A stretch of 64,000 nt of DNA from Longimicrobiales bacterium. Lineage in GTDB: Bacteria; Gemmatimonadota; Gemmatimonadetes; Longimicrobiales; Gaopeijiaceae. The notes under the pieces were generated by a model, which was not told the DNA's origin, did no database searches, and was given only the letters and a program-made list of their open reading frames with translations. The position numbers and the translations under genes were made by a program. The stretch spans positions 1-64,000 of the forward strand of contig JANQRP010000013.1 in NCBI GenBank assembly GCA_028284495.1, given 5' to 3'. Shown piece by piece: positions 53,818-63,233 of the stretch (positions within the stretch are counted from its first letter, which is position 1; each line of letters opens with the position of its first letter).

Positions 53818-55749
53818 CTACTTGTCCTCTTCGACGATCTCGTAGTCGGCCTCGACGACTTCCTCCTCGTCGGCCGCCTCACCGGCTTCACCGGCGGTCT
53901 CGCCTTCGGCATCCGCGGTCGCGTCGGCCGCCTCGGTCTCCGCGGCCTGGGCCTGATACATCTCCTGCCCGGCCGCGCTGAAGGCCTGCATGAGCTCGTC
54001 GCGCGCCGCGTTGAGGCGGTCGGCGTCGTCGCCCTTCAGGGCCTCCTTGGCCGCGTCCATGGCCGCACCGAGCCGCTGCTGCGTCTCGGTCGAGACCTTG
54101 TCGCCCCACTCGGCCGAATCCTTCTCGACCTGGTAGACGAGGCTGTCGAGCTGGTTGCGCGACTCGACCTTCTGTCGGCGCTGCTCGTCCTCGGCCGCGT
54201 TGGCCTCGGCGTCCTTCACCATCTGGTCGATCTCGGAGTCGCTCAGCCCGCTGGACGCCTCGATCCGGATCTTCTGCTCCTTTCCGGTCGCCTTGTCCTG
54301 CGCGGACACGTGAAGAATGCCGTTGGCGTCGATGTCGAACCCGACCTCGATCTGCGGCATGCCCCGCGGTGCCGGCGGAATGCCCGTCAGCTGGAACTTG
54401 CCGATCGTCTTGTTGTCGAGCGCCATCTTCCGCTCACCCTGAAGCACGTGGATCTCGACGGTCGTCTGGTTGTCCTCCGCGGTGGAGAACACCTCGGACT
54501 TCTTGGTGGGAATCGTGGTGTTCCGCTCGATCAGCGGCGTCATCACGCCACCGAGCGTCTCGATACCGAGCGAGAGCGGCGTCACGTCGAGCAGGAGCAC
54601 GTCGGTCACGTCGCCCGAGAGCACGCCGCCCTGGATCGCCGCACCGACCGCCACGACCTCGTCCGGGTTCACGCCCTTGTGGGGGTCGCGTCCGAAGAAG
54701 GTCTTCACGATCTCCTGGATCTTCGGGATCCGGGTCGAGCCACCCACCAGAATCACCTGGTCGATGTCGTCCTTGGTGAGGCCGGCATCGGAGAGCGCCT
54801 TCTCCATCGGCGGGATGGTCCGGTTGATGAGTTCCTCACAGAGCTGCTCGAACTTCGAGCGGGTGAGCTCGATGTTGAGGTGCTTCGGACCCTCCTGCGT
54901 GGCCGTGATGAACGGAAGGTTGATGTCCGTCGACATGGTGGTCGACAGCTCCATCTTCGCCTTCTCGGCGGCCTCCTTGAGCCGCTGGAGCGCCATCGCG
55001 TCCTCGGAGAGATCGATGCCCTGCTCCTTCTTGAACTCGCCGATCAGCCAGTTGATGACTTCCTGGTCGAAGTCGTCACCCCCGAGGTGGGTATCGCCGT
55101 TGGTGGCCTTCACCTCGAAGACGCCGTCGCCGAGCTCCAGGATCGAGATGTCGTACGTGCCGCCACCGAGGTCGAACACCGCGATCTTCTCGTCGGCATC
55201 GTTGTCGAGGCCGTAGGCGAGGGCCGCAGCGGTCGGCTCGTTGATGATCCGGAGCACCTCGAGGCCGGCGATCTTTCCGGCGTCCTTCGTGGCCTGACGC
55301 TGTGCGTCGTTGAAGTAGGCCGGGACCGTGATCACGGCCTGGCTGACGCTCGTGCCGAGGTAGTCCTCGGCGGTCTGGCGCATCTTCTGGAGGATCATGG
55401 CCGAGATCTCCGGCGGCGAATACGTCTCGCCGGCGTTCGGAATCACGACCTCGACACGGCCCTTGTCGTCCGCGTTGACCTCGTACGGCACGAACTTCTC
55501 CTCCTCGCGCACCTCCTGGGCCTGCCGGCCCATGAAGCGCTTGATCGAGAAGACGGTGTTGTTCGGGTTCGTGATCGCCTGACGACGGGCGACCTGCCCG
55601 ACGAGGCGCTCCCCGTCCTTGGTGAAGCCGACGACCGACGGGGTCGTGCGACCCCCCTCGGCGTTCGGGATCACGACGGGCTCACCGCCCTCCATGACCG
55701 CGACGACGGAGTTCGTCGTACCGAGGTCGATTCCGATGACCTTGCCCAT
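53818..55749 (-). CDS. dnaK: Chaperone protein DnaK (Hsp70)
   Basis: A 643-residue Hsp70. The N-terminus '[20 protein letters not shown]', '[19 protein letters not shown]' and '[17 protein letters not shown]' are the three ATPase signatures; the substrate-binding domain and acidic tail ending in '[11 protein letters not shown]' follow. ATG 55749 has AGGAGAG five bases upstream; longer frames are not coding. DnaJ and GrpE are not in the window. No CIRCE element was found upstream. Confidence 0.97.
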   Translation of the reverse strand: MGKVIGIDLGTTNSVVAVMEGGEPVVIPNAEGGRTTPSVVGFTKDGERLVGQVARRQAITNPNNTVFSIKRFMGRQAQEVREEEKFVPYEVNADDKGRVEVVIPNAGETYSPPEISAMILQKMRQTAEDYLGTSVSQAVITVPAYFNDAQRQATKDAGKIAGLEVLRIINEPTAAALAYGLDNDADEKIAVFDLGGGTYDISILELGDGVFEVKATNGDTHLGGDDFDQEVINWLIGEFKKEQGIDLSEDAMALQRLKEAAEKAKMELSTTMSTDINLPFITATQEGPKHLNIELTRSKFEQLCEELINRTIPPMEKALSDAGLTKDDIDQVILVGGSTRIPKIQEIVKTFFGRDPHKGVNPDEVVAVGAAIQGGVLSGDVTDVLLLDVTPLSLGIETLGGVMTPLIERNTTIPTKKSEVFSTAEDNQTTVEIHVLQGERKMALDNKTIGKFQLTGIPPAPRGMPQIEVGFDIDANGILHVSAQDKATGKEQKIRIEASSGLSDSEIDQMVKDAEANAAEDEQRRQKVESRNQLDSLVYQVEKDSAEWGDKVSTETQQRLGAAMDAAKEALKGDDADRLNAARDELMQAFSAAGQEMYQAQAAETEAADATADAEGETAGEAGEAADEEEVVEADYEIVEEDK

Positions 55750-56099
55750 GCAACTCTCCTGTTGAGGAAGCCGCGCCGACCTGCTCCGGCGCGGCGCTCG
55801 TTTCGCTGTCTCGCCGCCACGAAGGCGGGCACACCCCGATCGCAGGTGCAACCCGCGTGCCGCCCCGGGGGCCTCGATTTCGCCCGTATTCCGCGCGGAG
55901 CGACCCCCGGTAGCGCCAGAATGGCGCAACGGGGACCGGCCGGGGCGTGGCCCCCGCCAGCACGGCAGACGCGTTCGGTGCGTCCCCGGGGAGTGCCGTT
56001 CCGGCAGGGATTCCCTACACTCCAGCGTTCGCGCCCGCCGAGCGGCGTTCGACGCCGCACGCACGCTCCGCTCCACGCCCGCCGCCCTCGCCGCCGCCC
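55750..56099. other. Divergent dnaK/nupC intergenic region
   Basis: It holds no gene. A perfect GCGCCA-GAA-TGGCGC inverted repeat lies at 55,913-55,927, about 165 bp upstream of dnaK, and could be a regulator site. No clear heat-shock promoter or CIRCE repeat is visible. Confidence 0.4.
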
Positions 56100-57641
56100 A
56101 TGATTCGACCCAAGCTGCCCGCGCTTCTGCTCCTGGGCTTCTGTGTCCTGCTGATGGGTGCCGGTGTGGTCTCCGGACACGGCGCGGGTACATCCGCCGC
56201 AGTCGCCGCCTCCGTCGTCCAGGAGTCCCCCACCCAGCTCGGCGGCGCCGGGCAGTCGCTCGACACACCGCTCTTCGACCGCCTCCGTTCCGTGTTCGGC
56301 ATGCTGCTGCTGCTGGGCGTCGCCTGGGTGCTCTCCAACAACCGGGCGAAGATCCCGTGGCGGCTGGTCGTGTGGGGCCTCGGGCTCCAGCTCGTGTTCG
56401 CGCTCTTCATCCTGAAGACCCCGATGGGAGCGGACATCTTCGCCGCGCTGAACTCGGCGGTCGTCGCGCTGCTCGGCTTCACCGTCGAGGGCGCCCGCTT
56501 CATCTTCGGCGACCTCGTCTACAACACCGTGCCGGTGGGAGCGGGCGACGTCGCCGCCGGCGACTTCGAGCCGACCGCGGGCACGGTGGCCCGCACGGGG
56601 GCGTTCTTCGCCTTCAACGTGCTGCCCACCATCATCTTCTTCAGCTCGCTGATGACGGTGCTCTACCACCTCGGGATCATGCAGATCCTGGTGAAGGGCA
56701 TCGCATGGGTGATGCAGCGGACGATGCGGACGTCGGGGGCGGAAACGCTGTCGGCGGCGGGCAACATCTTCGTGGGTCAGACGGAGGCGCCGCTGCTCAT
56801 CAAGCCGTTCGTGTCCCGCATGACCCAGTCCGAGCTGATGGCGGTGATGACCGGCGGGTTCGCGACGGTCGCCGGGGGCGTACTCGCCGCGTACGTGGGC
56901 CTGCTCGTGTCGTTCTTCCCCGACATCGCGGGCCACCTCATTGCCGCGTCGGTCATGTCGGCGCCCGCGGCGCTCATGATCGCCAAGATCATGCACCCCG
57001 AAGACGGGACGCCCGAGACGGCGGGGCAGCTCGTGCTGTCGCACCGGCCTCCGCCGAACGACTCGGTCCACTCGGAGCACGGGCCGGACGATCTGTACGT
57101 GCCGCTCGAGATCGATCGACCGGACGTGAACGCGATCGACGCCGCCGCGCGGGGCGCGTCCGAGGGGCTGCAGCTCGCCCTGAACGTGGCCGCGATGCTG
57201 CTCGCCTTCATCGCGCTGATCGCGCTGGTGAACGCCGTCCTCGGGCAGGCGTTCGACCTCATCGGCGTGGAGGGGGTGACCCTCGAGGGCACGCTCGGAT
57301 GGCTCCTTGCACCCGTCACCTACCTGATGGGTGTGCCCTGGGTGGACGCGGCCGCGGTGGGCGAGTTGATGGGCATCAAGACCGTCCTGAACGAGTTCGT
57401 GGCCTACATCGAGCTTTCGTCCGTGCTCGGTGGCCAGGGGTTGCAGCCGCGGTCGGTGATCATCGCGACCTACGCACTCTCCGGCTTCGCCAACTTCAGC
57501 TCCATCGCGATCCAGATCGGCGGCATCGGGGGCATCGCGCCCGAGCGGCGCTCGGACCTCTCGAAGCTGGGCCTGCGCGCGATGATCGGGGGATCGCTGG
57601 CCGCCTTCCTGACCGCCACCGTCGCCGGGATGATCGTATGA
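56100..57641 (+). CDS. nupC: NupC-type (CNT) nucleoside transporter
   Basis: A 513-residue concentrative nucleoside transporter with an N-terminal hydrophobic segment, Nucleos_tra2 N domain, gate domain and C-terminal domain. The signature '[17 protein letters not shown]' (near residue 220) and '[20 protein letters not shown]' (near 465) line the substrate and cation path. About ten membrane helices are visible. A 60-residue hydrophilic loop near residue 300 lengthens it relative to E. coli NupC (400). It overlaps punA by 4 nt, linking nucleoside uptake to cleavage. Confidence 0.94.
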   Translation: MIRPKLPALLLLGFCVLLMGAGVVSGHGAGTSAAVAASVVQESPTQLGGAGQSLDTPLFDRLRSVFGMLLLLGVAWVLSNNRAKIPWRLVVWGLGLQLVFALFILKTPMGADIFAALNSAVVALLGFTVEGARFIFGDLVYNTVPVGAGDVAAGDFEPTAGTVARTGAFFAFNVLPTIIFFSSLMTVLYHLGIMQILVKGIAWVMQRTMRTSGAETLSAAGNIFVGQTEAPLLIKPFVSRMTQSELMAVMTGGFATVAGGVLAAYVGLLVSFFPDIAGHLIAASVMSAPAALMIAKIMHPEDGTPETAGQLVLSHRPPPNDSVHSEHGPDDLYVPLEIDRPDVNAIDAAARGASEGLQLALNVAAMLLAFIALIALVNAVLGQAFDLIGVEGVTLEGTLGWLLAPVTYLMGVPWVDAAAVGELMGIKTVLNEFVAYIELSSVLGGQGLQPRSVIIATYALSGFANFSSIAIQIGGIGGIAPERRSDLSKLGLRAMIGGSLAAFLTATVAGMIV

Positions 57642-58471
57642 ACGACCCGGAGATCCATGCCGCCGCCTCGCGGCTGAGAAGCCTCCTGGCCGAGCCGCCG
57701 GAACTGTTCATCGTGCTCGGGTCGGGCCTCGGGGCCGTCGCGGGCGCGGTCGAGGATCGGGTGGAGGTCCCCTTCACGGACCTGACCGGCCTGCCCGATG
57801 CCACGGTGACGGGGCACGCGGGACGATTCGTCGGTGGGCGCCTCGAGGGTCGCCCGGTGCTCGTTCAGTCGGGGCGATATCACGCCTACGAGGGTCATCC
57901 CTACGACGTGGTGGTGGCGCCGCTCAGGATCGCGCACCGGGCCGGGGCCGGCGCGTTCCTGGTCACCAACGCCGCCGGGGGAATCCGGGAGGGGATGACG
58001 CCGGGCGACATCGTGCTGATCTCGGACCATCTCAACTTCCACTTCGCGAGCGGGCTTCGCGGCCGTGTGCGCGACGGAGAGGTCCGATTCCCGGACATGA
58101 CCGAGGCGTACGATCGTGGCCTCCGGGCGCACGCGCGGGCGGTCGCCGACGAGGTCGGTGTCCCGGTGTCGGAGGGCGTGTATGCCAGCATGCCCGGCCC
58201 CGCGTTCGAGACCCCGGCCGAGGTCCGCATGCTCCGGACGCTCGGCGCTGACCTCGTCGGGATGTCCACCGTGCCGAGCGTCACGGTCGCGAGGGCCCGA
58301 GGCATGCGGGTGCTCGGGATGTCGATGGTGACCAACGTCGCCGCCGGCCTCGGCGAGGGCGTGCTCGACCACGAGGAGGTGATGGAAGTCGGCCGGAGCG
58401 GGGGCGAGCGGCTCGAGACGCTGGTCAGAGGGATCGTCGCCCGGTGGGACGACGCGCCGCCTGCCCCGTGA
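57638..58471 (+). CDS. punA: Purine nucleoside phosphorylase
   Basis: A 277-residue PNP of the trimeric MTAP/PNP type, which splits purine nucleosides with phosphate into base and (deoxy)ribose 1-phosphate. Seen are 'FIVLGSGLGAV' (phosphate loop), 'GRYHAYEGHPY', 'NAAGGI', 'MPGPAFETPAEVRML' and 'MSTVPSVTVAR'. ATG 57638 overlaps the transporter stop, giving a two-gene salvage operon nupC-punA. Confidence 0.95.
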   Translation: MNDPEIHAAASRLRSLLAEPPELFIVLGSGLGAVAGAVEDRVEVPFTDLTGLPDATVTGHAGRFVGGRLEGRPVLVQSGRYHAYEGHPYDVVVAPLRIAHRAGAGAFLVTNAAGGIREGMTPGDIVLISDHLNFHFASGLRGRVRDGEVRFPDMTEAYDRGLRAHARAVADEVGVPVSEGVYASMPGPAFETPAEVRMLRTLGADLVGMSTVPSVTVARARGMRVLGMSMVTNVAAGLGEGVLDHEEVMEVGRSGGERLETLVRGIVARWDDAPPAP

Positions 58472-58494
58472 CGTCGGTCGCCTGCGCCGTGACC

Positions 58495-59313
58495 TCAGTC
58501 GGCCGGAACGCGGTGGCGCAGCGGGCCATGGCCGGCGCCGAGTCCGGGCGCGGCGGCGATGGCGCGGCGCACGTAGGCGAGCCCGCCGTCCACGGCCGCC
58601 TCGAGCGGGGCGCCGAGCGCCAGCCGCGCCGCGATCGCCGAGGAAAGGGTGCAGCCGGTGCCGTGGGTGTGCCGGGTCTGGAGCTTCGGCCGCTCCCAGC
58701 GGCGCACCCGGCCGTCGTGCCACAGGAGGTCCACGAGCATCTCGCCGCCCAGGTGGCCACCCTTCACGAGCACGGACGTCGCGCCGTGCTCGGCGATCGC
58801 GGCGGCCGCGGCCTCCATGTCGTCCGCCGAGCGGACAGGACGGCCCGCGAGAATCTCGGCTTCGGAGAGGTTCGGCGTGACCACCGTCGCGCGGGGCACG
58901 AGGAGCTCCGCCAGGGTCGATTCGGCGTCGCGGTCGAGGAGCCGATCGCCGCTGGTCGCCACCATGACCGGGTCGACGACGAGCGGCCCGAGATCGTGAT
59001 CGTCGACGCCGGCTGCCGCGCACTCGATGAGCGCGCGCGACGCGAGCATTCCCGTCTTGACCGCGGCCGGACGCAGGTCGGACGCGACCGCGTCGATCTG
59101 CGCCCGCACGATCTCGGTGGGGACGGCATGCACGGCCGTCACGCCCTCGGTGTTCTGCGCGGTGATCGCGGTGAGCACGCTCGTGCCGAACACGCCGTGC
59201 GCCTCGAACGTCTTGAGGTCGGCCTGGATGCCGGCACCCCCGCCCGAGTCCGATCCGGCGATGGTGAGGGCGATCGGCGGCGTCGTTCGGGCGGTGCGGG
59301 TCGGGTCGGTCAT
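58495..59313 (-). CDS. thiD: Hydroxymethylpyrimidine/phosphomethylpyrimidine kinase
   Basis: A 272-residue ribokinase-fold kinase of thiamine biosynthesis. The N-terminal signature '[20 protein letters not shown]' and the C-terminal anion-hole motif '[18 protein letters not shown]' are intact. ATG 59313 starts directly before the core; the longer frame overlaps the divergent methyltransferase. It is convergent with punA and 44 bp from the divergent gene at 59,358. No other thi gene is in the window. Confidence 0.93.
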   Translation of the reverse strand: MTDPTRTARTTPPIALTIAGSDSGGGAGIQADLKTFEAHGVFGTSVLTAITAQNTEGVTAVHAVPTEIVRAQIDAVASDLRPAAVKTGMLASRALIECAAAGVDDHDLGPLVVDPVMVATSGDRLLDRDAESTLAELLVPRATVVTPNLSEAEILAGRPVRSADDMEAAAAAIAEHGATSVLVKGGHLGGEMLVDLLWHDGRVRRWERPKLQTRHTHGTGCTLSSAIAARLALGAPLEAAVDGGLAYVRRAIAAAPGLGAGHGPLRHRVPAD

Positions 59314-59357
59314 CGGACGAACAGAAGCATGAATCCGGGCGGACGACGGGGGGGTGC

Positions 59358-60191
59358 GTGGAGCTGAGCGCCGCTCGTTCGAAGCTCGTTCGACGCCTGC
59401 ACCGAAGGAAGACCCGCGAGCGCGAGTCGCTCGTGCTCGTCGAGGGCCCACGCGCCGCCGAGGAGGCGCTCGCGGCGGGTGCGACGGTGCGATTCGCCGT
59501 CACGTCGCCGCACTCCGTCGAGGACCTCGCCGGTGGCGACGGGGAGGGCCGGGTCGAGCGCCGCGGGGAGGCCCGTGGCAGAGCCCGGGTGGAGGCCGTG
59601 ATCGGGGGGCTTCGGCAGGGCGGGGTCGACGTGCACGAGGTGGACGACCGAACGCTCGCCGACCTCGCCGACACCGAGTCGCCTCAGGGTCTGCTGCTCG
59701 TGGTCGAGGAGCCGGCTTCCGCGTGGCGTGCGAGTCTCCCGGACGGCCGCTGGCTCGTCCTCGACGCGATCCAGGATCCCGGCAACGTCGGCACGCTGAT
59801 CCGCGCGGCGGCGGCCTTCGACTGCGCCGGGGTGGTGGCCCTCGACGGTACGGCCGATCCGTGGGGGACGAAGGCCGTGCGCGCGGCGGCGGGCGCGACG
59901 TTCCGCGTCCCGGTCCACGTCACCCGCGGGCGCGCGGCGGCCGAGGTCACCGAGGCCCTCCCGCGGCCGATCCTCCTCGCCGACATGGGAGGTGATGCCG
60001 CGTCGGCCCACCGGGGCCCCGCGTGGTCGCTCGTGGTCGGGAACGAGGGGGCGGGGATCCGTCCGCTCCTGGACGCCCAGGCCGACGCGCGCGTCTCGAT
60101 CCCCATGCCGGGCGGCGTCGAGTCGTTGAACGCCGGCGTCGCCGGGGCGATTCTCCTCTACGCGCTCTCCGACACCCTCGCCCGCCCTTGA
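59358..60191 (+). CDS. TrmH/SpoU family RNA 2'-O-methyltransferase
   Basis: A 277-residue SPOUT methyltransferase. An N-terminal substrate-binding region ('KLVRRLHRRKTRERESLVLV') is followed by the trefoil-knot domain with the three SpoU motifs 'DAIQDPGNVGTLIRAAAAF', 'SLVVGNEGAGI' and 'IPMPGGVESLNAGVAGAILL'. The target is rRNA or tRNA; RlmB, RlmH or TsnR-like specificity cannot be told. Start GTG 59358 has no strong ribosome binding site. Its stop overlaps the prepilin peptidase start. Confidence 0.92.
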   Translation: MELSAARSKLVRRLHRRKTRERESLVLVEGPRAAEEALAAGATVRFAVTSPHSVEDLAGGDGEGRVERRGEARGRARVEAVIGGLRQGGVDVHEVDDRTLADLADTESPQGLLLVVEEPASAWRASLPDGRWLVLDAIQDPGNVGTLIRAAAAFDCAGVVALDGTADPWGTKAVRAAAGATFRVPVHVTRGRAAAEVTEALPRPILLADMGGDAASAHRGPAWSLVVGNEGAGIRPLLDAQADARVSIPMPGGVESLNAGVAGAILLYALSDTLARP

Positions 60192-60994
60192 ACGCCTCCC
60201 CCCTCCTCATCGCCTACGCCGGAGCCCTCGGCCTGGCGATCGGCTCCTTCCTGAACGTCTGCACGCTCCGGTGGCCGGAGGAACAGTCGGTGGTCCGCCC
60301 GCCGTCGCGATGCCCGGGCTGCGGCTCGGGCATCGCCTGGTACGACAACATCCCCGTGCTCAGCTGGCTCGTTCTGCGCGGTCGGTGCCGAAACTGCGGC
60401 GAGCCCATCTCCGCCCAGTATCCGGCGGTGGAGCTGGTCACCGGGTTCATCTGGGCCGGGATGGTCGCGCTGCACGGCGTCGAGTTCGAGGCTCTCCGCG
60501 GTGCCGTCTTCCTGACGATTCTCTTCGGGATCGCCATCACCGACGCGCGCTTCTACATCATCCCCGACGAGTTCTCGATCGGCGGGACGGTGTTCGGGCT
60601 CGCGGCGGCGTTCGCGCCGGGTGGCATCGATCCGGCCGACGCCTTTGTCGGTGCCGCGGTCGGATACGGGGGCATGTGGCTGGTAGGGCGGGGCGGCACC
60701 ATGCTGGTGAAGGCCACGAATCCCGCCCGCCTGGAGGAGGCCGGCGTCGAGAGTGCGCTCGGCGGGGGGGACGTGAAGATGATGGCGATGGTGGGCGCCT
60801 TCCTCGGCTGGACCGGGGTGCTGCTGACCGTCTTCCTCGGCTCGGCCCTGGCGCTCATCGTCTTCGGCGTGATCAGCGCGATGACCAAACGCCTGATCCC
60901 GCTCGGAATCTTCCTCGCGATGGGTGCCTGCGTGGCCTACGGCTTCGGTGACGCGATCATCACCTGGTACCGGACGTCGATCCTGGGGCTGTGA
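60188..60994 (+). CDS. Prepilin peptidase/N-methyltransferase
   Basis: A 268-residue polytopic aspartic protease (PilD/GspO type) that cleaves and N-methylates type IV pilin-like precursors. The methylase loop has both C-x-x-C pairs ('RCPGCGSGI', 'RCRNCGEPI'), and the catalytic Asp residues lie in 'ITDARFYIIPDEFS' and 'GGGDVKMMAMVGAFLGW'. The start is TTG 60188, overlapping the methyltransferase stop (TTGA). Its presence implies a type IV pilus or type II secretion system encoded elsewhere. Confidence 0.95.
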   Translation: MNASPLLIAYAGALGLAIGSFLNVCTLRWPEEQSVVRPPSRCPGCGSGIAWYDNIPVLSWLVLRGRCRNCGEPISAQYPAVELVTGFIWAGMVALHGVEFEALRGAVFLTILFGIAITDARFYIIPDEFSIGGTVFGLAAAFAPGGIDPADAFVGAAVGYGGMWLVGRGGTMLVKATNPARLEEAGVESALGGGDVKMMAMVGAFLGWTGVLLTVFLGSALALIVFGVISAMTKRLIPLGIFLAMGACVAYGFGDAIITWYRTSILGL

Positions 60995-61029
60995 GCCCGG
61001 AGTGGGCCCACGATCGCCGACCGGCCTCG

Positions 61030-61416
61030 CTACCCTCGTCCGGTGGCCTTCGCGACCATCTCCGCCATCTGCTCGAGCTGACTGCGCTGGGCGCGGAGGC
61101 GGATGTGGCTGAAGAACACCGCGCCCGCGGCGATCGTCAGGGGAATTCCCGCGATCCACGTCCACATCCACGCGAGGACGCTGAGGATGGTGAGCACGAT
61201 CCCGCCGACGAGCGTCCAGGTGACCCACCGCGAGATGAGCTTGCGGGACTCCGCGGGGCTTCGGTCGGCGAACAGGTCGACCATGCGCTCCTGCGCGGAC
61301 GACATCTCGCCCATGCGCTGCTTGGCCATCTTCTTCCGAAGCTGCGGCGGAGCCTTGCCGGGCCGGAATCCCTTCACCTGGGGCTGCTGCTGATGCTGCG
61401 TGCGTCGGCGTGCCAT
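61030..61416 (-). CDS. Small membrane protein with basic N-terminus
   Basis: A 128-residue protein: a basic, Gln-rich N-terminal 45 residues, then 'SRKLISRWVTWTLVGGIVL' and 'AWMWTWIAGIPLTIAAGAVF' forming two transmembrane helices with a short turn, and a helical tail 'LRAQRSQLEQMAEMVAKAT'. No family is recognised. ATG 61416 was preferred to the frame start at 61506, which overlaps the LldD gene. Confidence 0.65.
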   Translation of the reverse strand: MARRRTQHQQQPQVKGFRPGKAPPQLRKKMAKQRMGEMSSAQERMVDLFADRSPAESRKLISRWVTWTLVGGIVLTILSVLAWMWTWIAGIPLTIAAGAVFFSHIRLRAQRSQLEQMAEMVAKATGRG

Positions 61417-61495
61417 CGGATCGTCGTGCGGAGCGGGGTGATGGGGGGTCGGGGTCGTCGTGGCGCGGTCGAATGCGGGACGCCACGCCACGCCC

Positions 61496-62722
61496 CTAGG
61501 TAACATCGTCTCGGGCGGAGGCGGAACCCCGACCCTCCCGGGCGTCGGGTGCGCCGGGCGGTCCGGCTTCCAGGACGTCCGTGGTCACGTCCGCGATCCT
61601 CGTGCACGCGGTCAGCGCCATCGTGACGCGCAGTTCGGCGCGGAAGGTGTCCAGCAGAGCGCGCAGGCCGGCTTCACCGCGGGCCGCGAGGGCCCAGATC
61701 CACGGCCGACCCATCATCGCGGCCTTCGCGCCGCACGCGACGGCCCGGAGCAGGTCCTGGCCGCTCCGGATCCCGCTGTCGATCAGCACCTCCGTCCGGT
61801 CGCCCGCCGCGTCCACCACCTTCGGCAGCATCGCGATCGTCGACGAGACGCCATCGAGCTGACGGCCTCCGTGGTTGGACACGATCACCGCGTCCGCCCC
61901 TCGGTCGGCCGCGGTGACCGCGTCCGCCGGGTCGAGCACGCCCTTCACGACGATCCGCCCGTCCCACATCCCGCGGAGCCACTCGATGTCGTCCCAGGTG
62001 ACCCCGGGATCGAACTGGGCGTCGATCCAGCCCCGGAAGTCCTCCGGCGACGACGCGTCGGGGACGTACTCGACCAGGTTTCCGAAGACGTGTGGCTGGC
62101 CCCGGATCCCGACGTCCCACGCCCATCGGGGGTGCAGGAGGACCTCGCCGAACCGGCCCCGCAGCCGGCCCCAGAGGGTGGTCCCGCCGCTGAGGCCGTT
62201 GCGGACGTCGCGATACCGCGCTCCGACCACCGAGAGGTCGACCGTAAGGACGAGCGTGCGACACCCGACGGCCGCGGCGCGCCCGACGAGGTCGCGCACG
62301 TGTCCGCGGTCGCGAAGCATGTAGAGCTGGAACCAGAAGGGTCGGGACGCGGCGGCCGCCACCTCCTCCACCGAGCAGATCCCGACCGTGGACAGGCAGA
62401 ACGGAATGCCGGCTGCCTCGGCGGCGCGTACGGCCTGTGCCTCGGCACGCCGCGCCATCATGCCGGCGAGACCGACGGGAGAGAGCGCCAGCGGCATCGA
62501 CCAGTGCTCGCCGAGCAGCTCGATGCCGGTGTCGAGGTCGGAGACGTCGCGCATCACGCGCTGCCGCAGACCCATCGCCCGGAAGTCGGCGACGTTCGCG
62601 GCCAGTGTCATCTCGTCGTACGCGCCCCCGTCGATGTAGTCGAAGAGGAACCGGGGCAGCCGCCGTTCGGCGAGACGGCGATAGTCGCCGGTCGAGGCGG
62701 GCGCGAGGCGGAGCGTGCCCAC
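61496..62722 (-). CDS. lldD: FMN-dependent alpha-hydroxy acid oxidoreductase (LldD-like)
   Basis: A 408-residue (S)-2-hydroxy-acid oxidase/L-lactate dehydrogenase family enzyme. FMN-binding 'SPVGLAGMMARRAEAQA' and 'WFQLYMLRD', catalytic Lys in 'RIVVKGVLDPADAV', catalytic His in 'VIVSNHGGRQLDG', and 'VLIDSGIRSGQDLLRAVACG' are present. It oxidises L-lactate or a related hydroxy acid and passes electrons to quinone or oxygen; the substrate is not certain. The C-terminal 25 residues are a disordered Gly/Arg-rich tail. Confidence 0.9.
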   Translation of the reverse strand: MGTLRLAPASTGDYRRLAERRLPRFLFDYIDGGAYDEMTLAANVADFRAMGLRQRVMRDVSDLDTGIELLGEHWSMPLALSPVGLAGMMARRAEAQAVRAAEAAGIPFCLSTVGICSVEEVAAAASRPFWFQLYMLRDRGHVRDLVGRAAAVGCRTLVLTVDLSVVGARYRDVRNGLSGGTTLWGRLRGRFGEVLLHPRWAWDVGIRGQPHVFGNLVEYVPDASSPEDFRGWIDAQFDPGVTWDDIEWLRGMWDGRIVVKGVLDPADAVTAADRGADAVIVSNHGGRQLDGVSSTIAMLPKVVDAAGDRTEVLIDSGIRSGQDLLRAVACGAKAAMMGRPWIWALAARGEAGLRALLDTFRAELRVTMALTACTRIADVTTDVLEAGPPGAPDAREGRGSASARDDVT

Positions 62723-63233
62723 GGCTCAGAGCCTCTCGCTTTCGCCGTGACGTGGGCGACGGAGGAGTGCGACCGTGTGGGGCCAACCGTTCGCGGTGCA
62801 GTCGGTGCCCTGGACGGTGAGCCTCACACGGATCTCCGCACGGTGGGTGTGTGTGCTCCGCCGGCGTGCCCTGGGTCCCTGCGCACGGCCGAGCGACGAG
62901 TGGGGTGCCGGGGAGGCGTCGCGGCACGCTCCGAGGGTGGGATGCCGTGTGGGGGTCGCACAAGGCGGCGAACGCCCGCGTTGCGCGAATCCCCCGGATG
63001 AGGCGTTCTGCCGCGGTCCGGGTCGAGGGTGACACGGTCGACTCCTCGGGGCGGATGGCCGCGCAACGGTGCGGTTGCGGGCTCGCCGTACCCCCAACCG
63101 GGGCGGAGACCGGCCCGGCACGCAACGTGCATCGACCAGGGTGATTCGCGCGCGTGCGTGCCTTTCCCGCCCGCATGTGCGACGTTCCGACGTTGTCCGA
63201 TGTTCCCGCCGGCCCGTCCATCGACCCGCCTAC
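62723..63233. other. Divergent intergenic region, no gene seen
   Basis: About 510 bp between lldD and the ABC exporter. The frames found here are arginine/proline-rich shadows. It should hold both promoters, but none is clear by eye. Confidence 0.5.

Noticed and set aside
55750..56099. Possible CIRCE heat-shock element before dnaK
   Set aside because: No TTAGCACTC-N9-GAGTGCTAA-like repeat; only a short GCGCCA inverted repeat is present.
53686..56103. 805-residue plus-strand open frame
   Set aside because: Antisense of dnaK; no domain of its own.
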